Shown here: in pieces, positions 40,237 to 48,253 of the stretch
How positions within the stretch are numbered: the stretch's first letter is position 1
How the letters are laid out: each line of letters starts with the position of its first letter
DNA from: JAOPZW01 sp963707695
GTDB lineage: Bacteria > Actinomycetota > Thermoleophilia > Solirubrobacterales > Solirubrobacteraceae
Assembly (NCBI GenBank): GCA_963707695.1
Contig: CAVPQY010000007.1
Coordinates: forward strand, 1 to 64,000
Length of the DNA stretch: 64,000 nucleotides
Reading direction: 5' to 3'
Made by a program: the position numbers and the translations under genes
Notes under the pieces: generated by a model
Told to the model about the DNA's origin: nothing
The model's input: only the letters and a program-made list of their open reading frames with translations
Database searches by the model: none

Positions 40237-40427
40237 CAGGGGTCCTTGGTCGCGGGGCGGGTGGTGAGCGCGGCGACCTCGTCGGCGCGGACACGCAGGG
40301 AACGACCGAGGCGGTGCGTCGGGAGTTCGCCGGTGGCGGCGAGCCGGTAGGCGGTCGACCGGGCGATGTGGAAGCGGTCGGCGGCCTCGCGGATGGTCAA
40401 CAGCGGGGGTGGCGCGTCGGTGCTCAT
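40236..40427 (-). CDS. Excisionase-like helix-turn-helix protein
   Basis: 63 residues of the MerR-like excisionase/DNA-binding family: LLTIREAADRFHIARSTAYR is the helix-turn-helix and HRLGRSLRVRADEV the wing. It overlaps the JAB gene start by one base. Such proteins are usually recombination directionality factors or small regulators of integrated elements. No integrase gene is visible in the window. Confidence 0.75.
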   Translation of the reverse strand: MSTDAPPPLLTIREAADRFHIARSTAYRLAATGELPTHRLGRSLRVRADEVAALTTRPATKDP

Positions 40428-40497
40428 CGACCCGCAACGCTACGCGATGCAACGGACACGTCAGATGTTGCAGCGCGCCCGAGGGGCGCTCGGGTGC

Positions 40498-40674
40498 TCA
40501 GGCGGCGGTGACGCCCTCGCCGTCGTCCGCGACCAGGTCGCCCGGCCCGTTCCACCAGCCGTCGTCGAGCACGAGGTGGAGGCGTGGGTCCTCTTCGATG
40601 GCGGCGAGAACGTCGGCGGCGTGGTGCTGACCGGCGCTCCTCAGTAGCGCCACGGCTGGCCGCAGGTCGACCAT
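40498..40674 (-). CDS. Small hypothetical protein, WW-motif type
   Basis: 58 residues from the ATG at 40,674 (MVDLRPAVALLRSAGQHHAA), acidic, with VLDDGWWNGPGD near the C-terminus. It resembles the start of the protein at 58,719 (VLQAAGERDAASVLAAL, then DDQWWDD). Both lie in accessory stretches, suggesting an element-borne family. Function unknown. Confidence 0.45.
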   Translation of the reverse strand: MVDLRPAVALLRSAGQHHAADVLAAIEEDPRLHLVLDDGWWNGPGDLVADDGEGVTAA

Positions 40675-40735
40675 GCGCCCGGGGAGGGTACGCCCCGGGG
40701 CGAGCCGCCGCACGGCGAGGCGACTCCCAGCATTT

Positions 40736-40845
40736 CGGGCTAAAGCAGCCCCTAGTGCCAGGCTTCCCACCTTCCGACGGAAATCCCGCAGGGGACGCTG
40801 GCGCTGCCGCCGATCGAGATCCCGGCGGAGACGGACTGCGCTCTC
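40736..40845. repeat. Direct repeat R1 (vanY 3'-end-like)
   Basis: The core CCCCTAGTGCCAGGCTTCCC and its flanks match R2 at 41,538 and R3 at 42,637. Similarity with R2 continues rightwards through CTGCCGCCGAT to about 40,845. On the minus strand it spells the last residues WEAWH and a stop, like the end of the carboxypeptidase at 42,656. Confidence 0.6.
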
Positions 40846-40884
40846 CCCCGGGCCAGGCCCCGCGCGTGATGGGATGATGCAGAC

Positions 40885-41445
40885 GTGGCGTCCGATGGCG
40901 ATGCAGCGCAGGAGTCAGTGGTCCTCGCCAGCTTCGAGAGCCGTTCCGCCGCGGAGCGGATGCTGGCGTCGCTGGGGCGGGGGTTCCGGAAGAAGGCGCG
41001 GAATTCGAAGGTGTCGGCGTTCGTGGTCAGCGGCAACAAGGACGGTTCGCTGAAACTCACCGAGTCGCACGTCTTGTCGGGCAGTGGGTTTGCCTCGGCG
41101 CTCATCCACATCTCGCTCTCGTGGATGGTCGGGTTCATGGGCCTGTTCTCGACCCTGAAAGGTGCGAGGACCGAGCGCCGTGCTCGCCACGTCCGCCAAG
41201 CACACGTCGGTTCCAACGAGACGGCAGCCCACACGATCCTCGCGCAGGCCGGACCGAACGCGGCCATCGCGCTCGTGTGTTGCGACGACCCGGCCACACG
41301 AGAGGCGGTCGTCGCCTGCGCGGCAGATCGCGCAAGCCACAGCTGGGATGGCTCTCGTTCCGAGTTCCTCGCCGATCTCGACCCGGGCAGCCAACACGAC
41401 TGGGTGCGCGCCGCGCTCGGAGAGCCGCCCGGCGAGAGCCACTAG
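40885..41445 (+). CDS. DUF1269-like protein
   Basis: 186 residues from GTG. VVLASFESRSAAERMLASL, then DGSLKLTESHVLSGSGFASA and a hydrophobic segment SLSWMVGFMGLFSTL recall DUF1269-type proteins, which have an N-terminal ferredoxin-like half, a glycine-rich membrane-associated middle and a cytoplasmic end. The match is partial, so the family name is tentative. The gene fills the segment between repeats R1 and R2. Confidence 0.5.
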   Translation: MASDGDAAQESVVLASFESRSAAERMLASLGRGFRKKARNSKVSAFVVSGNKDGSLKLTESHVLSGSGFASALIHISLSWMVGFMGLFSTLKGARTERRARHVRQAHVGSNETAAHTILAQAGPNAAIALVCCDDPATREAVVACAADRASHSWDGSRSEFLADLDPGSQHDWVRAALGEPPGESH

Positions 41446-41537
41446 GCCGGAGGGCTGGCCTGCGCGTCGAACGGCGCTCGAGCCCGCCAGTCTCGCCTCC
41501 CGTGACACGGCGTCAGGACGCATGCCCCTCCCGCCTC

Positions 41538-41645
41538 TTGCGGGCTACAGCAACCCCCGGTGCCACGGTTCCCAGGCTTGGTCCGACTTTCGCTCAGGTC
41601 TCCCACTGCCGCCGATTGTGGTCCCGGCATGAGCGGGTCGGTGCG
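41538..41645. repeat. Direct repeat R2
   Basis: GCGGGCTACAGCAACCCCCG followed by GTGCCACGGTTCCCAGGC aligns with R1 and R3 over about 40 bases and with R1 over a further 60. It separates two single-gene segments. Confidence 0.6.
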
Positions 41646-41771
41646 GCTCAGCACGGTGTCGCGTGACCGAAGTTGGAAACGAACAGCCCCTGCATCCAGA
41701 CCGCAGCACGTGTGCGCTCGCAGACGGATACTTGGTCTGCCCGCCGTCTCAAGAACGGAGGCGCTCGAAGC

Positions 41772-42485
41772 ATGCCCGCAACGCCCACGCGCATGGCGCC
41801 AGCCGAGGAACCCTTCCGGTGTGAGGTGTCCTATCGCCCGGGCAGGTGGACTTTGGCGTTGTTTGGCGAGGTCGACCTCGCCGCCAAGCCGAAGCTCGAC
41901 GCGGTGATCGCCGCCGTCCGCGCAGTCCCGACGCAGGCCGTGACGCTCGACCTGCGTGGCCTGAGCTTCATGGACTCAACCGGCCTGCATGCGGTGGTCA
42001 GGCTCGAGGCCCTCTGCCGGAACCAGGGCTTCGAGCTCTCGGTCATCGAGGGCAACAAGGCGATCCAACGCACTCTGGAGTTTTCCGGCGTCCAGGATCT
42101 GTTGAACGCGCTCGAACCGCCGCCGCCCGTGCTGGCGGGCGAAGAGCCGCCGGAACATGCCGTGATCGCCACCGACCTGGCGGGAATTGTGACGACGTGG
42201 AACGCCGTGGCCGAGCGGCTCTACGGTTGGTCAGCGCAGGAGGTGATCGGTCGTCCGATCACCAAGCTGACCGTCGGGCCGGACGACGCTGATCTCGCTG
42301 AGCAGATCCTGGAGAGCGTGCGGCATACCGGCACCTGGGCCGGCGAGTTCGAAGTCCGCCGGAAGGACGGAACTCGGTTCCCGGCGTACGTGCAGGACGT
42401 CCTGCTCAGTGATGACCACGGCCAGGTGATCGGGGTCTTGGGCACGTCGACACCTGCAGCGCGCGCCGTCAGCGCGGCAGCCTGA
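41772..42485 (+). CDS. STAS-domain plus PAS-domain regulator
   Basis: 237 residues from the ATG at 41,772. Residues 10-110 are an anti-sigma-antagonist-type STAS domain, with the phosphoacceptor Ser in LDLRGLSFMDSTGLHAVVRL. Residues 125-230 are a PAS domain (IVTTWNAVAERLYGWSAQEV, then RKDGTRFPAYV). No kinase or phosphatase domain is present, so it would act in a partner-switching pathway controlled by a sensed ligand. It lies alone between repeats R2 and R3. The longer frame from 41,673 adds 33 atypical residues. Confidence 0.8.
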   Translation: MPATPTRMAPAEEPFRCEVSYRPGRWTLALFGEVDLAAKPKLDAVIAAVRAVPTQAVTLDLRGLSFMDSTGLHAVVRLEALCRNQGFELSVIEGNKAIQRTLEFSGVQDLLNALEPPPPVLAGEEPPEHAVIATDLAGIVTTWNAVAERLYGWSAQEVIGRPITKLTVGPDDADLAEQILESVRHTGTWAGEFEVRRKDGTRFPAYVQDVLLSDDHGQVIGVLGTSTPAARAVSAAA

Positions 42486-42636
42486 GGACTCCGGGATCGC
42501 CCTGGGCCCGCCGGGAGATCGCAGGGCGCCGCAGCCTGTGGGCGTAGTCGCCGGCGTCTAGCCGTCCGGGCGATCATCCACATCCCGACGGCCGCACTCC
42601 TCCCTCCATCGAGGCGCCGGCGAGGGATCAAACCTT

Positions 42637-42677
42637 TTGCGGGTTAGGACTGCCCCTAGTGCCACGGTTCCCACGCG
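42637..42677. repeat. Direct repeat R3 at the vanY 3' end
   Basis: GCGGGTTAGGACTGCCCCTA followed by GTGCCACGGTTCCCACGC includes the stop codon and last codons (EPWH) of the TadG-VanY gene. It is the presumed original site from which R1 and R2 derive. Confidence 0.6.
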
Positions 42678-43546
42678 TAGCGGCGCACGAAGCCGAAGCG
42701 CGGGGCGGTGCGCGCCAGCCAGCCGTAGGTTCCCGGCGGCCCCAGGTCGAGCTCGGTGCCGAGGCGGTGCAGCGACGTGCCCGGGGGCGCCACCCAGCGC
42801 GGGTCCGGGTGGGCGGCGAAGAGCTGCGACTGCTCGGCGTCGGAGCGGTAGGCGCTCGCGATCGTCAGCGTGACGCCGTCGGCCCGAGCCGCGGCGGCGA
42901 GGCGGTCGAAGGCCAGCGCGACGTCGGGACGCATCCGCTTGGCCTGGCGGACGGCGAGCGGCCCGGTGTAGTCCCCCGCCCCCGCCCCGCCCGCCAGGCT
43001 TCCTGGCGGCAGCAGCTCGGCCTCGGCCGTCACGGGGCGGTGCAGCGCGGCGCCGAGGGCCAGGAGCGGGTCGCCGACGGTGACACGGACGCGGACGGGC
43101 GCGAGGCCCGCGCCGGGGAACGACACGGCGGCGTCGGCGGCGCCGTTGCGGCGCGCCGTCGTCCGTGCGGCGTCCGTGCCCAGCCGGAGGTACGCCGCCC
43201 GGGAGAGGTGCACGGGGTTGGGCCGCCCGTCGATCGTCGCCGGCGCGAAGACCCGGTGGTGGACCGCCCGCAGCGCCCGCGCCCCGGCGAGCGCGGCGAG
43301 GTCCGCCGCCCGCTGCCGCTCCGCCCGCTGCGCGAGGCCCGAGCCGACCGCGCCGAGCACCACCGCCCCGGCCACCAGGGCGAGGAGCGCCCCGAGCAGC
43401 AGCACCGCGGCCTGCCCGGCCTCGGCGCCACGGCGGAGGGCAGGACGGCCGGCGGCGGCGCGCGCACCGAGCAGGGCCCGTCGCCCCGGCCGTCCTCCCG
43501 CCCGCACGCGGCACGACGCTCCCGTCGCGGTCTGCGGCCGGGTCAC
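42656..43546 (-). CDS. TadG-like N-terminus fused to a VanY-type D-Ala-D-Ala carboxypeptidase
   Basis: 296 residues from GTG. Near residues 45-95 is the TadE/TadG minor-pilin leader (GQAAVLLLGALLALVAGAVV, then RAADLAALAGARALR). Residues 190-296 form a VanY/M15 peptidase domain: SAYRSDAEQSQLFAAHP, SLHRLGTELDLGPP and APRFGFVRRYAWEPWH supply the zinc and substrate motifs. The start overlaps the stop of the gene upstream (GTGA). A pilin-like anchor carrying a peptidoglycan peptidase suggests wall trimming where a Tad-type pilus passes through the envelope. The fusion is read directly; the role is inferred. Confidence 0.75.
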   Translation of the reverse strand: MTRPQTATGASCRVRAGGRPGRRALLGARAAAGRPALRRGAEAGQAAVLLLGALLALVAGAVVLGAVGSGLAQRAERQRAADLAALAGARALRAVHHRVFAPATIDGRPNPVHLSRAAYLRLGTDAARTTARRNGAADAAVSFPGAGLAPVRVRVTVGDPLLALGAALHRPVTAEAELLPPGSLAGGAGAGDYTGPLAVRQAKRMRPDVALAFDRLAAAARADGVTLTIASAYRSDAEQSQLFAAHPDPRWVAPPGTSLHRLGTELDLGPPGTYGWLARTAPRFGFVRRYAWEPWH

Positions 43547-44400
43547 GATCGCCCTCCCACCGCGTCGAGGGCCGGCGTCAGCGCAGCGCGAAGGTCGGGC
43601 GGCGCCACGAGGCCCGCGGCCCCCAGCGCGCGCGCCGGCGCGCGGACGGTCGCCGTCGCACGGCTGACCGGCACGCCGAGCGCGACGAGCGCGTCCGCCG
43701 CGAGGCCGGCGACCGCCGTGCGCTGCGGCGGCGTGATCACCACGACGGCGTCGCACCGCGCGAGCACGTCGTCGAGCGCGCCGGCGCGGGGGCCCGCGAC
43801 GACCACGACCGTCGCCGCCCGCGCCGCGACGGCCGTCACGGCCACGCGCTCGGCGGCCGCGAGCACGTCGGCGGCCTCGTCGGGCAGCGCGACCGCCGCG
43901 AGGCGGCCGGTCGCGACGGCCGGGAGGCGCCGAGCGCGCAGTGCCGAGGCCAGCCGGCGCGCTGCCGGCAGCGTCCAGGCTCGGACCTCGGGCCGGGGCC
44001 CGCCGGACGTGTCGCCGGGGTGCTCGGCGAGCGCGGCGCCGGGAGCGCCGGACGGGCTCCGCGCGGCGTCGGGCTGCTCGCCGATCCTGGCGGCGTGCGC
44101 GCCGCAGAGGCTCGGCAGGTCGCCGGGGTGCTCGCAGGGCGCCGCGGCTCCCGCGACGGGCGGCGCCCGGTGGAGCGCGACGACGGCGCTCGGGAGCCGG
44201 TGACGGGCGAGCAGGAGCAGCGCGGCGGCCGCGCCGAGCGTGGCGCCGTCCGCGCGCTCGCACACGAGCCCCAGCACCGGCGGGGACGCCGGCGCGGAGG
44301 CGGCGCGCCGGTCGAAGGCTTCCGCGTGCCCGTCGACCCTGGCCTCGGCCGCCGGCGCGGTGGTCGCCACCGGCGCGAGGAGGAAGCTCCGCAGGCTCAT
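43543..44400 (-). CDS. Hypothetical protein of the Tad cluster
   Basis: 285 residues, Ala-rich, starting MSLRSFLLAPVATTAPAAEA. No signal peptide or clear TM. Two hydrophobic strand-like stretches (ATVVVVAGP and CDAVVVITP) followed by VAALGVP-type helices suggest a P-loop-less Rossmann-like fold, possibly related to the CpaE/MinD-like proteins of Tad systems but without a Walker A motif. The start overlaps the stop of the TadE-like gene by four bases, and its stop overlaps the next start, so it belongs to the operon. Function not recognised. Confidence 0.6.
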   Translation of the reverse strand: MSLRSFLLAPVATTAPAAEARVDGHAEAFDRRAASAPASPPVLGLVCERADGATLGAAAALLLLARHRLPSAVVALHRAPPVAGAAAPCEHPGDLPSLCGAHAARIGEQPDAARSPSGAPGAALAEHPGDTSGGPRPEVRAWTLPAARRLASALRARRLPAVATGRLAAVALPDEAADVLAAAERVAVTAVAARAATVVVVAGPRAGALDDVLARCDAVVVITPPQRTAVAGLAADALVALGVPVSRATATVRAPARALGAAGLVAPPDLRAALTPALDAVGGRS

Positions 44401-44729
44401 GGGCCGGCGTCGGCGGTCGCGGTGGCCGTGAGCAGCCCGGCCACGCCCGGCACCACGGTGCGGGGCCGGACGCGGACGCGCACGCGCCGCCCGTGGACCT
44501 CGACGCGCGCGCCGCGGCCGGCACCCCCGCCGAGCGCCGCGCGCGCGGCGGCGCCCGGGTCGCGGTCCTGCAGCACGGCGACGGCCCCCGCCTCGGCCGC
44601 GCCGGCGGCGCGGGTCTCGGCCGAGCGGGCCGCGAGGACCTGCGCGCCGGCGAGCGCGACGACGACGAGCAGCGGCAGGACCGCCACGACCTCGACCGTC
44701 GCCTGGCCGATGTCGGAGCGAGGGCTCAC
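44397..44729 (-). CDS. TadE-like minor pilin
   Basis: 110 residues from GTG (MSPRSDIGQATVEVVAVLPL). The GQATVE motif followed by a hydrophobic helix LLVVVALAGAQVLAA is the TadE/TadG leader of Flp-type pilus systems. The C-terminal 60 residues form a small beta-rich region with conserved RGARVEVHG. It overlaps both neighbours by four bases. Confidence 0.7.
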   Translation of the reverse strand: MSPRSDIGQATVEVVAVLPLLVVVALAGAQVLAARSAETRAAGAAEAGAVAVLQDRDPGAAARAALGGGAGRGARVEVHGRRVRVRVRPRTVVPGVAGLLTATATADAGP

Positions 44730-45106
44730 GACCGCTGCTCCGGGAACTCCGCCGACGAGCGGATCGTGGCCAGGCGGCCCCCGAGGACGACGCTGGGGAC
44801 CGCGATGCGGACCGTGACGGCGGTGCCGGAGGTCGCGGTCGTGACCCGCAGGCCGCGCTCGAGCGCCGGCGGCAGCGTCCGGCGGGCGGCGGCCGTGGGG
44901 TCGTCGCCGACGGCGGCGGCGCGCGCCGACGCGCGTGCGGCGCCGGCCGCCAGCCACGCGGCCTGCCCCGCGAGGACGGCCTGCCAGCCCCCGAGGGCGA
45001 GGAGCGCGAGCAGCGGCAGCACGGCGACGAGCTCGACCGCCGCCTGACCGTCCTCGCCGCCCGGGGCGCGCGTTCGGCGGCGGGCGGGTGCGGACGGGCG
45101 GGGCAT
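44726..45106 (-). CDS. TadE-like minor pilin, first gene of the cluster
   Basis: 126 residues. The motif GEDGQAAVELVAVLPLLALL at residues 17-36 is the TadE signature (G-x-A-x-V-E-x-x), cleaved in related proteins before the Glu-containing helix. The body ends VPSVVLGGRLATIRSSAEFP, common for TadE-like proteins. It opens the four-gene operon with overlapping stops and starts. The ATPase, inner-membrane and prepilin genes of a Tad system are not in the window. Confidence 0.7.
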   Translation of the reverse strand: MPRPSAPARRRTRAPGGEDGQAAVELVAVLPLLALLALGGWQAVLAGQAAWLAAGAARASARAAAVGDDPTAAARRTLPPALERGLRVTTATSGTAVTVRIAVPSVVLGGRLATIRSSAEFPEQRS

Positions 45107-45180
45107 GCCCGCAGCGTCACGGTGGCCGGGTGCCGGGACGGCCCCGGATCGTCACGGAGCTGCGGCGGGAGCGCGCGGCC

Positions 45181-45540
45181 CTACGCGTACTCGCGCCAGT
45201 GGCGCCAGACGCGGTAGCCCGCGTAGGCGGCCCCGGCGATCAGGGCCACCCAGACGATCGCGCCCGCGCTCGTGTCGAGCAGGCGCGGTCGCGCGGCCAT
45301 CGCGAAGATCACGACGGCGATCGCGCCGTACAGCAGGCCTCGCCAGCGGTCGCCCAGGCCGTCGAGGTCGTACTGGTGCTCGCGGTAGAACCGGACGGCC
45401 AGCCAGACGAACGACGCGAGGATGAGCGTCGAGAGGACCGCGCCGATGACCGCCGCGGCGTCGCCCCCGCCCGGCAGGAAGGCCACGACGGCCCCCAGCG
45501 CGAGGACGATCACGACGTTGCGGGCGACGGCCACGTTCAC
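45181..45540 (-). CDS. Small four-helix membrane protein
   Basis: 119 residues with four predicted helices (VVIVLALGAVVAFL, AVIGAVLSTLILASFVWLAV, GLLYGAIAVVIFAMAA, AIVWVALIAGAAYAGY) and a HQYDLDGLGDRWRG loop that is a recurrent feature in actinobacterial membrane proteins of unknown function. Intact, single gene, between the response regulator and the Tad cluster. Confidence 0.65.
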   Translation of the reverse strand: MNVAVARNVVIVLALGAVVAFLPGGGDAAAVIGAVLSTLILASFVWLAVRFYREHQYDLDGLGDRWRGLLYGAIAVVIFAMAARPRLLDTSAGAIVWVALIAGAAYAGYRVWRHWREYA

Positions 45541-45611
45541 AGCCTAGAGGCCGCCGCCGCGGCGACGGCCGCCGTCCGGGCGACGGGCCGCCGCTCGCGA
45601 CCCCGGCACCC

Positions 45612-46484
45612 CTAGCGCAGCCGCGACCCGGCGCCCAGCGAGGCGTCGTGCGCGCGCGGCTCGACCTCGGGGGCGTGGAACGCCTCCCGGGCGGCCTGCT
45701 CGGCGACCTCCTCCCCGACGTCGGCCGACGGGTCGACGAAGGGCTCGGCGGCGAAGCGGTAGCCGACGCCGAAGTGCGTGTGGAGGTAGCGCCAGGACGG
45801 CGACGCCTTCTCGAGCTTCTGGCGCAGCTTGCGGACGAAGACGTCGACCGAGCGGTCGCCGCGGGCCATCGCGTAGCCCCAGACGCGCTGGTAGATCTCC
45901 TCGCGCTCGAGCACGCGGCCCTCGGCGCGGGCGAGGAGCTCGATGAGCTCGAACTCGCGGCGGGTCAGCTCGACGGAGCGGTCGCCGACGAAGGCCTGGA
46001 AGCGGTCGATGCGGATCTCGAGCTCGCCCGCCGAGCGCGGGCCCTCGGTCGCGCGGGGCTCCGAGCGACGCCGGCGGCGCACGACCGCCTCGACGCGGGC
46101 GATGAGCTCCTCCGGGTGGCACGGCTTCGTGAGCCAGTCGTCGGCGCCGAGGCGCAGACCGCGGACGCGCTGGGCGACCGTCGACTGGCCGGTGCAGACG
46201 ACGACGCCGAGGCCGGGCATCGTCTGGCAGATGCGCTCGAGCTCCTCCCACGCGCGCGGGCCGAGGACGGCGAGGTCGACGACCAGCCCGCTGACCCGCA
46301 TGGCGACGAGCTCGTCGATCGGGACGGCGGTCCCGAGCACGCGGTGCTCCCAGCCCAGCCGGTCCAGGCGCTTGGCCAGGACCTGCAGGAACCCGGAGTC
46401 GGTGTCGATGACGGCCAGCCGCAGCGGCGGCTGGCTCTGTTGGCGATCGACGGCGGTCCCCCCGGCGTCGTTGCGATCGTTCAT
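45612..46484 (-). CDS. OmpR/PhoB-family response regulator
   Basis: 290 residues from the ATG at 46,484. The receiver (residues 20-140) has VIDTDS instead of the usual DDE pocket, the Asp in VVDLAVLGPRAW and the Lys in LTKPCHPEE. The C-terminal winged helix (155-255) has LTRREFELIELLARAEGRVL and RSVDVFVRKLRQKLE. It lies downstream of phoU on the same strand with a gap of 140 bases, consistent with a PhoP/PhoB-like phosphate regulator. No histidine kinase gene is next to it. A 30-residue Glu/Ala-rich tail follows the wing. Confidence 0.85.
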   Translation of the reverse strand: MNDRNDAGGTAVDRQQSQPPLRLAVIDTDSGFLQVLAKRLDRLGWEHRVLGTAVPIDELVAMRVSGLVVDLAVLGPRAWEELERICQTMPGLGVVVCTGQSTVAQRVRGLRLGADDWLTKPCHPEELIARVEAVVRRRRRSEPRATEGPRSAGELEIRIDRFQAFVGDRSVELTRREFELIELLARAEGRVLEREEIYQRVWGYAMARGDRSVDVFVRKLRQKLEKASPSWRYLHTHFGVGYRFAAEPFVDPSADVGEEVAEQAAREAFHAPEVEPRAHDASLGAGSRLR

Positions 46485-46623
46485 CTCCCGGCCGAGTGTA
46501 GAGGTCGCTCTCGACGGCGTGGGGGCAGGCCCGTCCCCCGGTAACAGGTCGTTCACACCCAGGCCGGAGGATGGCTCGATTCCGGCGCTCGGGGGCGGAT
46601 CGGGTGGACGGATGGTCGAGATC

Positions 46624-47322
46624 TCAGCCGGCCGGCGTGCCGCCGGCCGGGACGGTCGGGAACTCGCGGAAGAGCCCGCTGACGACGAACACGGTCTGCT
46701 CGCCGATGTCCACCGCGTTGTCGCCGACGCGCTCGAGCGCCCGCGCGATCATCGTCTGGTGCATGGCCCACTCGCGGGTGTCGGAGTCGTCGCCGACCTC
46801 GATGGCCAGGCGGAAGACCTCGCGGTTGAGGCGGTTGACCTCGCGGTCCTGGCGGGCCAGGTCGGTCGCGAGGTCGGTGTCACGGGTCTGGAAGGCCGCC
46901 CGGGCCTGGACGACCTCCGAGCGCGCCGCTCGCCCCATGCGCAGGACGAGGTCCTGGACCTCCGGCTGCACCGGCGGCTCGTGCCCGGACAGCGGGATGA
47001 GCTTGGCGATGTTCACGCACTGGTCGCCCATGCGCTCGACGTGCTTGATGACGTGCAGGAGGGCGGCGACGAGCCGCAGGTCGGTCGCCACCGGCGCCTG
47101 GAGCGCGAGCAGCGAGAGGATGCCCTGGTGGACCTCGAGGTAGCGGCCGTCGACGCGGTCGTCGTCGAGGATGACGATCTCGGCCAGCTCGACGTCCTGG
47201 TGCTCGAGGGCCTCCAGGACGCGGTCGAGCTGCTCGCGCACGATGTCGAGGCCACCCAGCGCGGCCTCCTCGAGGTGCTCGAGCTCGTCACGGAAGTGCT
47301 GGCGCGTGCCGTGCTCGGGCAT
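46624..47322 (-). CDS. phoU: Phosphate signalling protein PhoU
   Basis: 232 residues, all helical, with the two three-helix PhoU repeats. The signature E-R-M-G-D-Q-x-x-N-I occurs in KHVERMGDQCVNIAK (about residue 95) and again as ALERVGDNAVDIGEQ (about 195), the metal-binding clusters of the family. PhoU links Pst transport to the PhoR/PhoB-type sensor and holds back the response when phosphate is abundant. It follows pstB with a gap of four bases. Confidence 0.93.
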   Translation of the reverse strand: MPEHGTRQHFRDELEHLEEAALGGLDIVREQLDRVLEALEHQDVELAEIVILDDDRVDGRYLEVHQGILSLLALQAPVATDLRLVAALLHVIKHVERMGDQCVNIAKLIPLSGHEPPVQPEVQDLVLRMGRAARSEVVQARAAFQTRDTDLATDLARQDREVNRLNREVFRLAIEVGDDSDTREWAMHQTMIARALERVGDNAVDIGEQTVFVVSGLFREFPTVPAGGTPAG

Positions 47323-47326
47323 CCGC

Positions 47327-48253
47327 TCAGCCGAACTTCCCGGTGATGTACTCCTCGGTCCGGGGATCGTCCGGGTTCGAGAAGATCTTCTCCGTCGGCG
47401 CGTGCTCGATGAGGTCGCCGTCGAGCATGAAGGCGGTCGTGTCGGCGACGCGCGCGGCCTGCTGCATGTTGTGCGTGACGATGACGATCGTGAAGCGCTC
47501 CTTGAGGTCGGCCACGAGGTCCTCGATCTTCAGCGTGGCGATCGGGTCCAGCGCTGAGGCGGGCTCGTCCATGAGGATGACCTCGGGCTCCACCGCGATC
47601 GTGCGGGCGATGCACAGCCGCTGCTGCTGGCCGCCGGAGAGGCCGACGCCCGGCGCGGCCAGGCGGTCCTTGACCTCGTCCCAGAGGCCGGCGCCGCGCA
47701 GCGCCCACTCGACCCGGTCCTTGAGGTTGACGCCCCGGGTCCCGCTCAGCCGCACGCCCGCGGCGACGTTGTCGAAGATCGACATCGTCGGGAACGGGTT
47801 GGGCTTCTGGAAGACCATGCCGATGACGCGGCGGACCATCGTCGGGTCGATCGACGCGCCGTAGATGTCGGTGTCGTCGAGCGTCACCGAGCCCTCGGCG
47901 CGCGCGCCCGGGATCTCCTCGTGCATGCGGTTGATGCAGCGTACGAGCGTCGACTTCCCGCAGCCGGAGGGGCCGATCATGGCCGTCACCTCGTTCGCGC
48001 GGTAGACGAGGTCGACGCCCTTGACGGCGTGCGTCTCCCCGTAGAAGGCGTGCAGGTCGCGCAGCTCGACGGTCCGGCCGGTCGCGGCCCCCGCGCGCGG
48101 CTCGGCGGCGCGGGCGGTGGCCGTCAGGCGCGGCGGCGCGGTCGGGGCGCCCGCGACGCGCGGGCGCGCGGACGGCGCCTCGGGAGGCGGGGTGGTCGCG
48201 GGGTCGGGCACTGGTGCGGGTTCCTCTCTGGGGTCAGGGTCGTCGGCGCTCAT
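47327..48253 (-). CDS. pstB: Phosphate ABC transporter ATPase PstB
   Basis: 308 residues from the ATG at 48,253, overlapping the pstA stop (ATGA). Walker A GPSGCGKST, the phosphate-importer element RCINRMHEEIPGAR, Q-loop FQKPNPFPTMSIFDNV, signature LSGGQQQR, Walker B VILMDEPASALDP and the H-loop THNMQQAAR are all present. A 60-residue Pro/Ala/Arg-rich extension precedes the domain (usual length is near 250), probably disordered. It supplies energy to PstA/PstC for high-affinity phosphate import. Confidence 0.95.
   Translation of the reverse strand: MSADDPDPREEPAPVPDPATTPPPEAPSARPRVAGAPTAPPRLTATARAAEPRAGAATGRTVELRDLHAFYGETHAVKGVDLVYRANEVTAMIGPSGCGKSTLVRCINRMHEEIPGARAEGSVTLDDTDIYGASIDPTMVRRVIGMVFQKPNPFPTMSIFDNVAAGVRLSGTRGVNLKDRVEWALRGAGLWDEVKDRLAAPGVGLSGGQQQRLCIARTIAVEPEVILMDEPASALDPIATLKIEDLVADLKERFTIVIVTHNMQQAARVADTTAFMLDGDLIEHAPTEKIFSNPDDPRTEEYITGKFG

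Noticed and set aside
40736..42677. Integron cassettes
   Set aside because: No integron integrase, and the repeats lack the paired R/L inverted core sites of attC. Called unexplained accretion instead.
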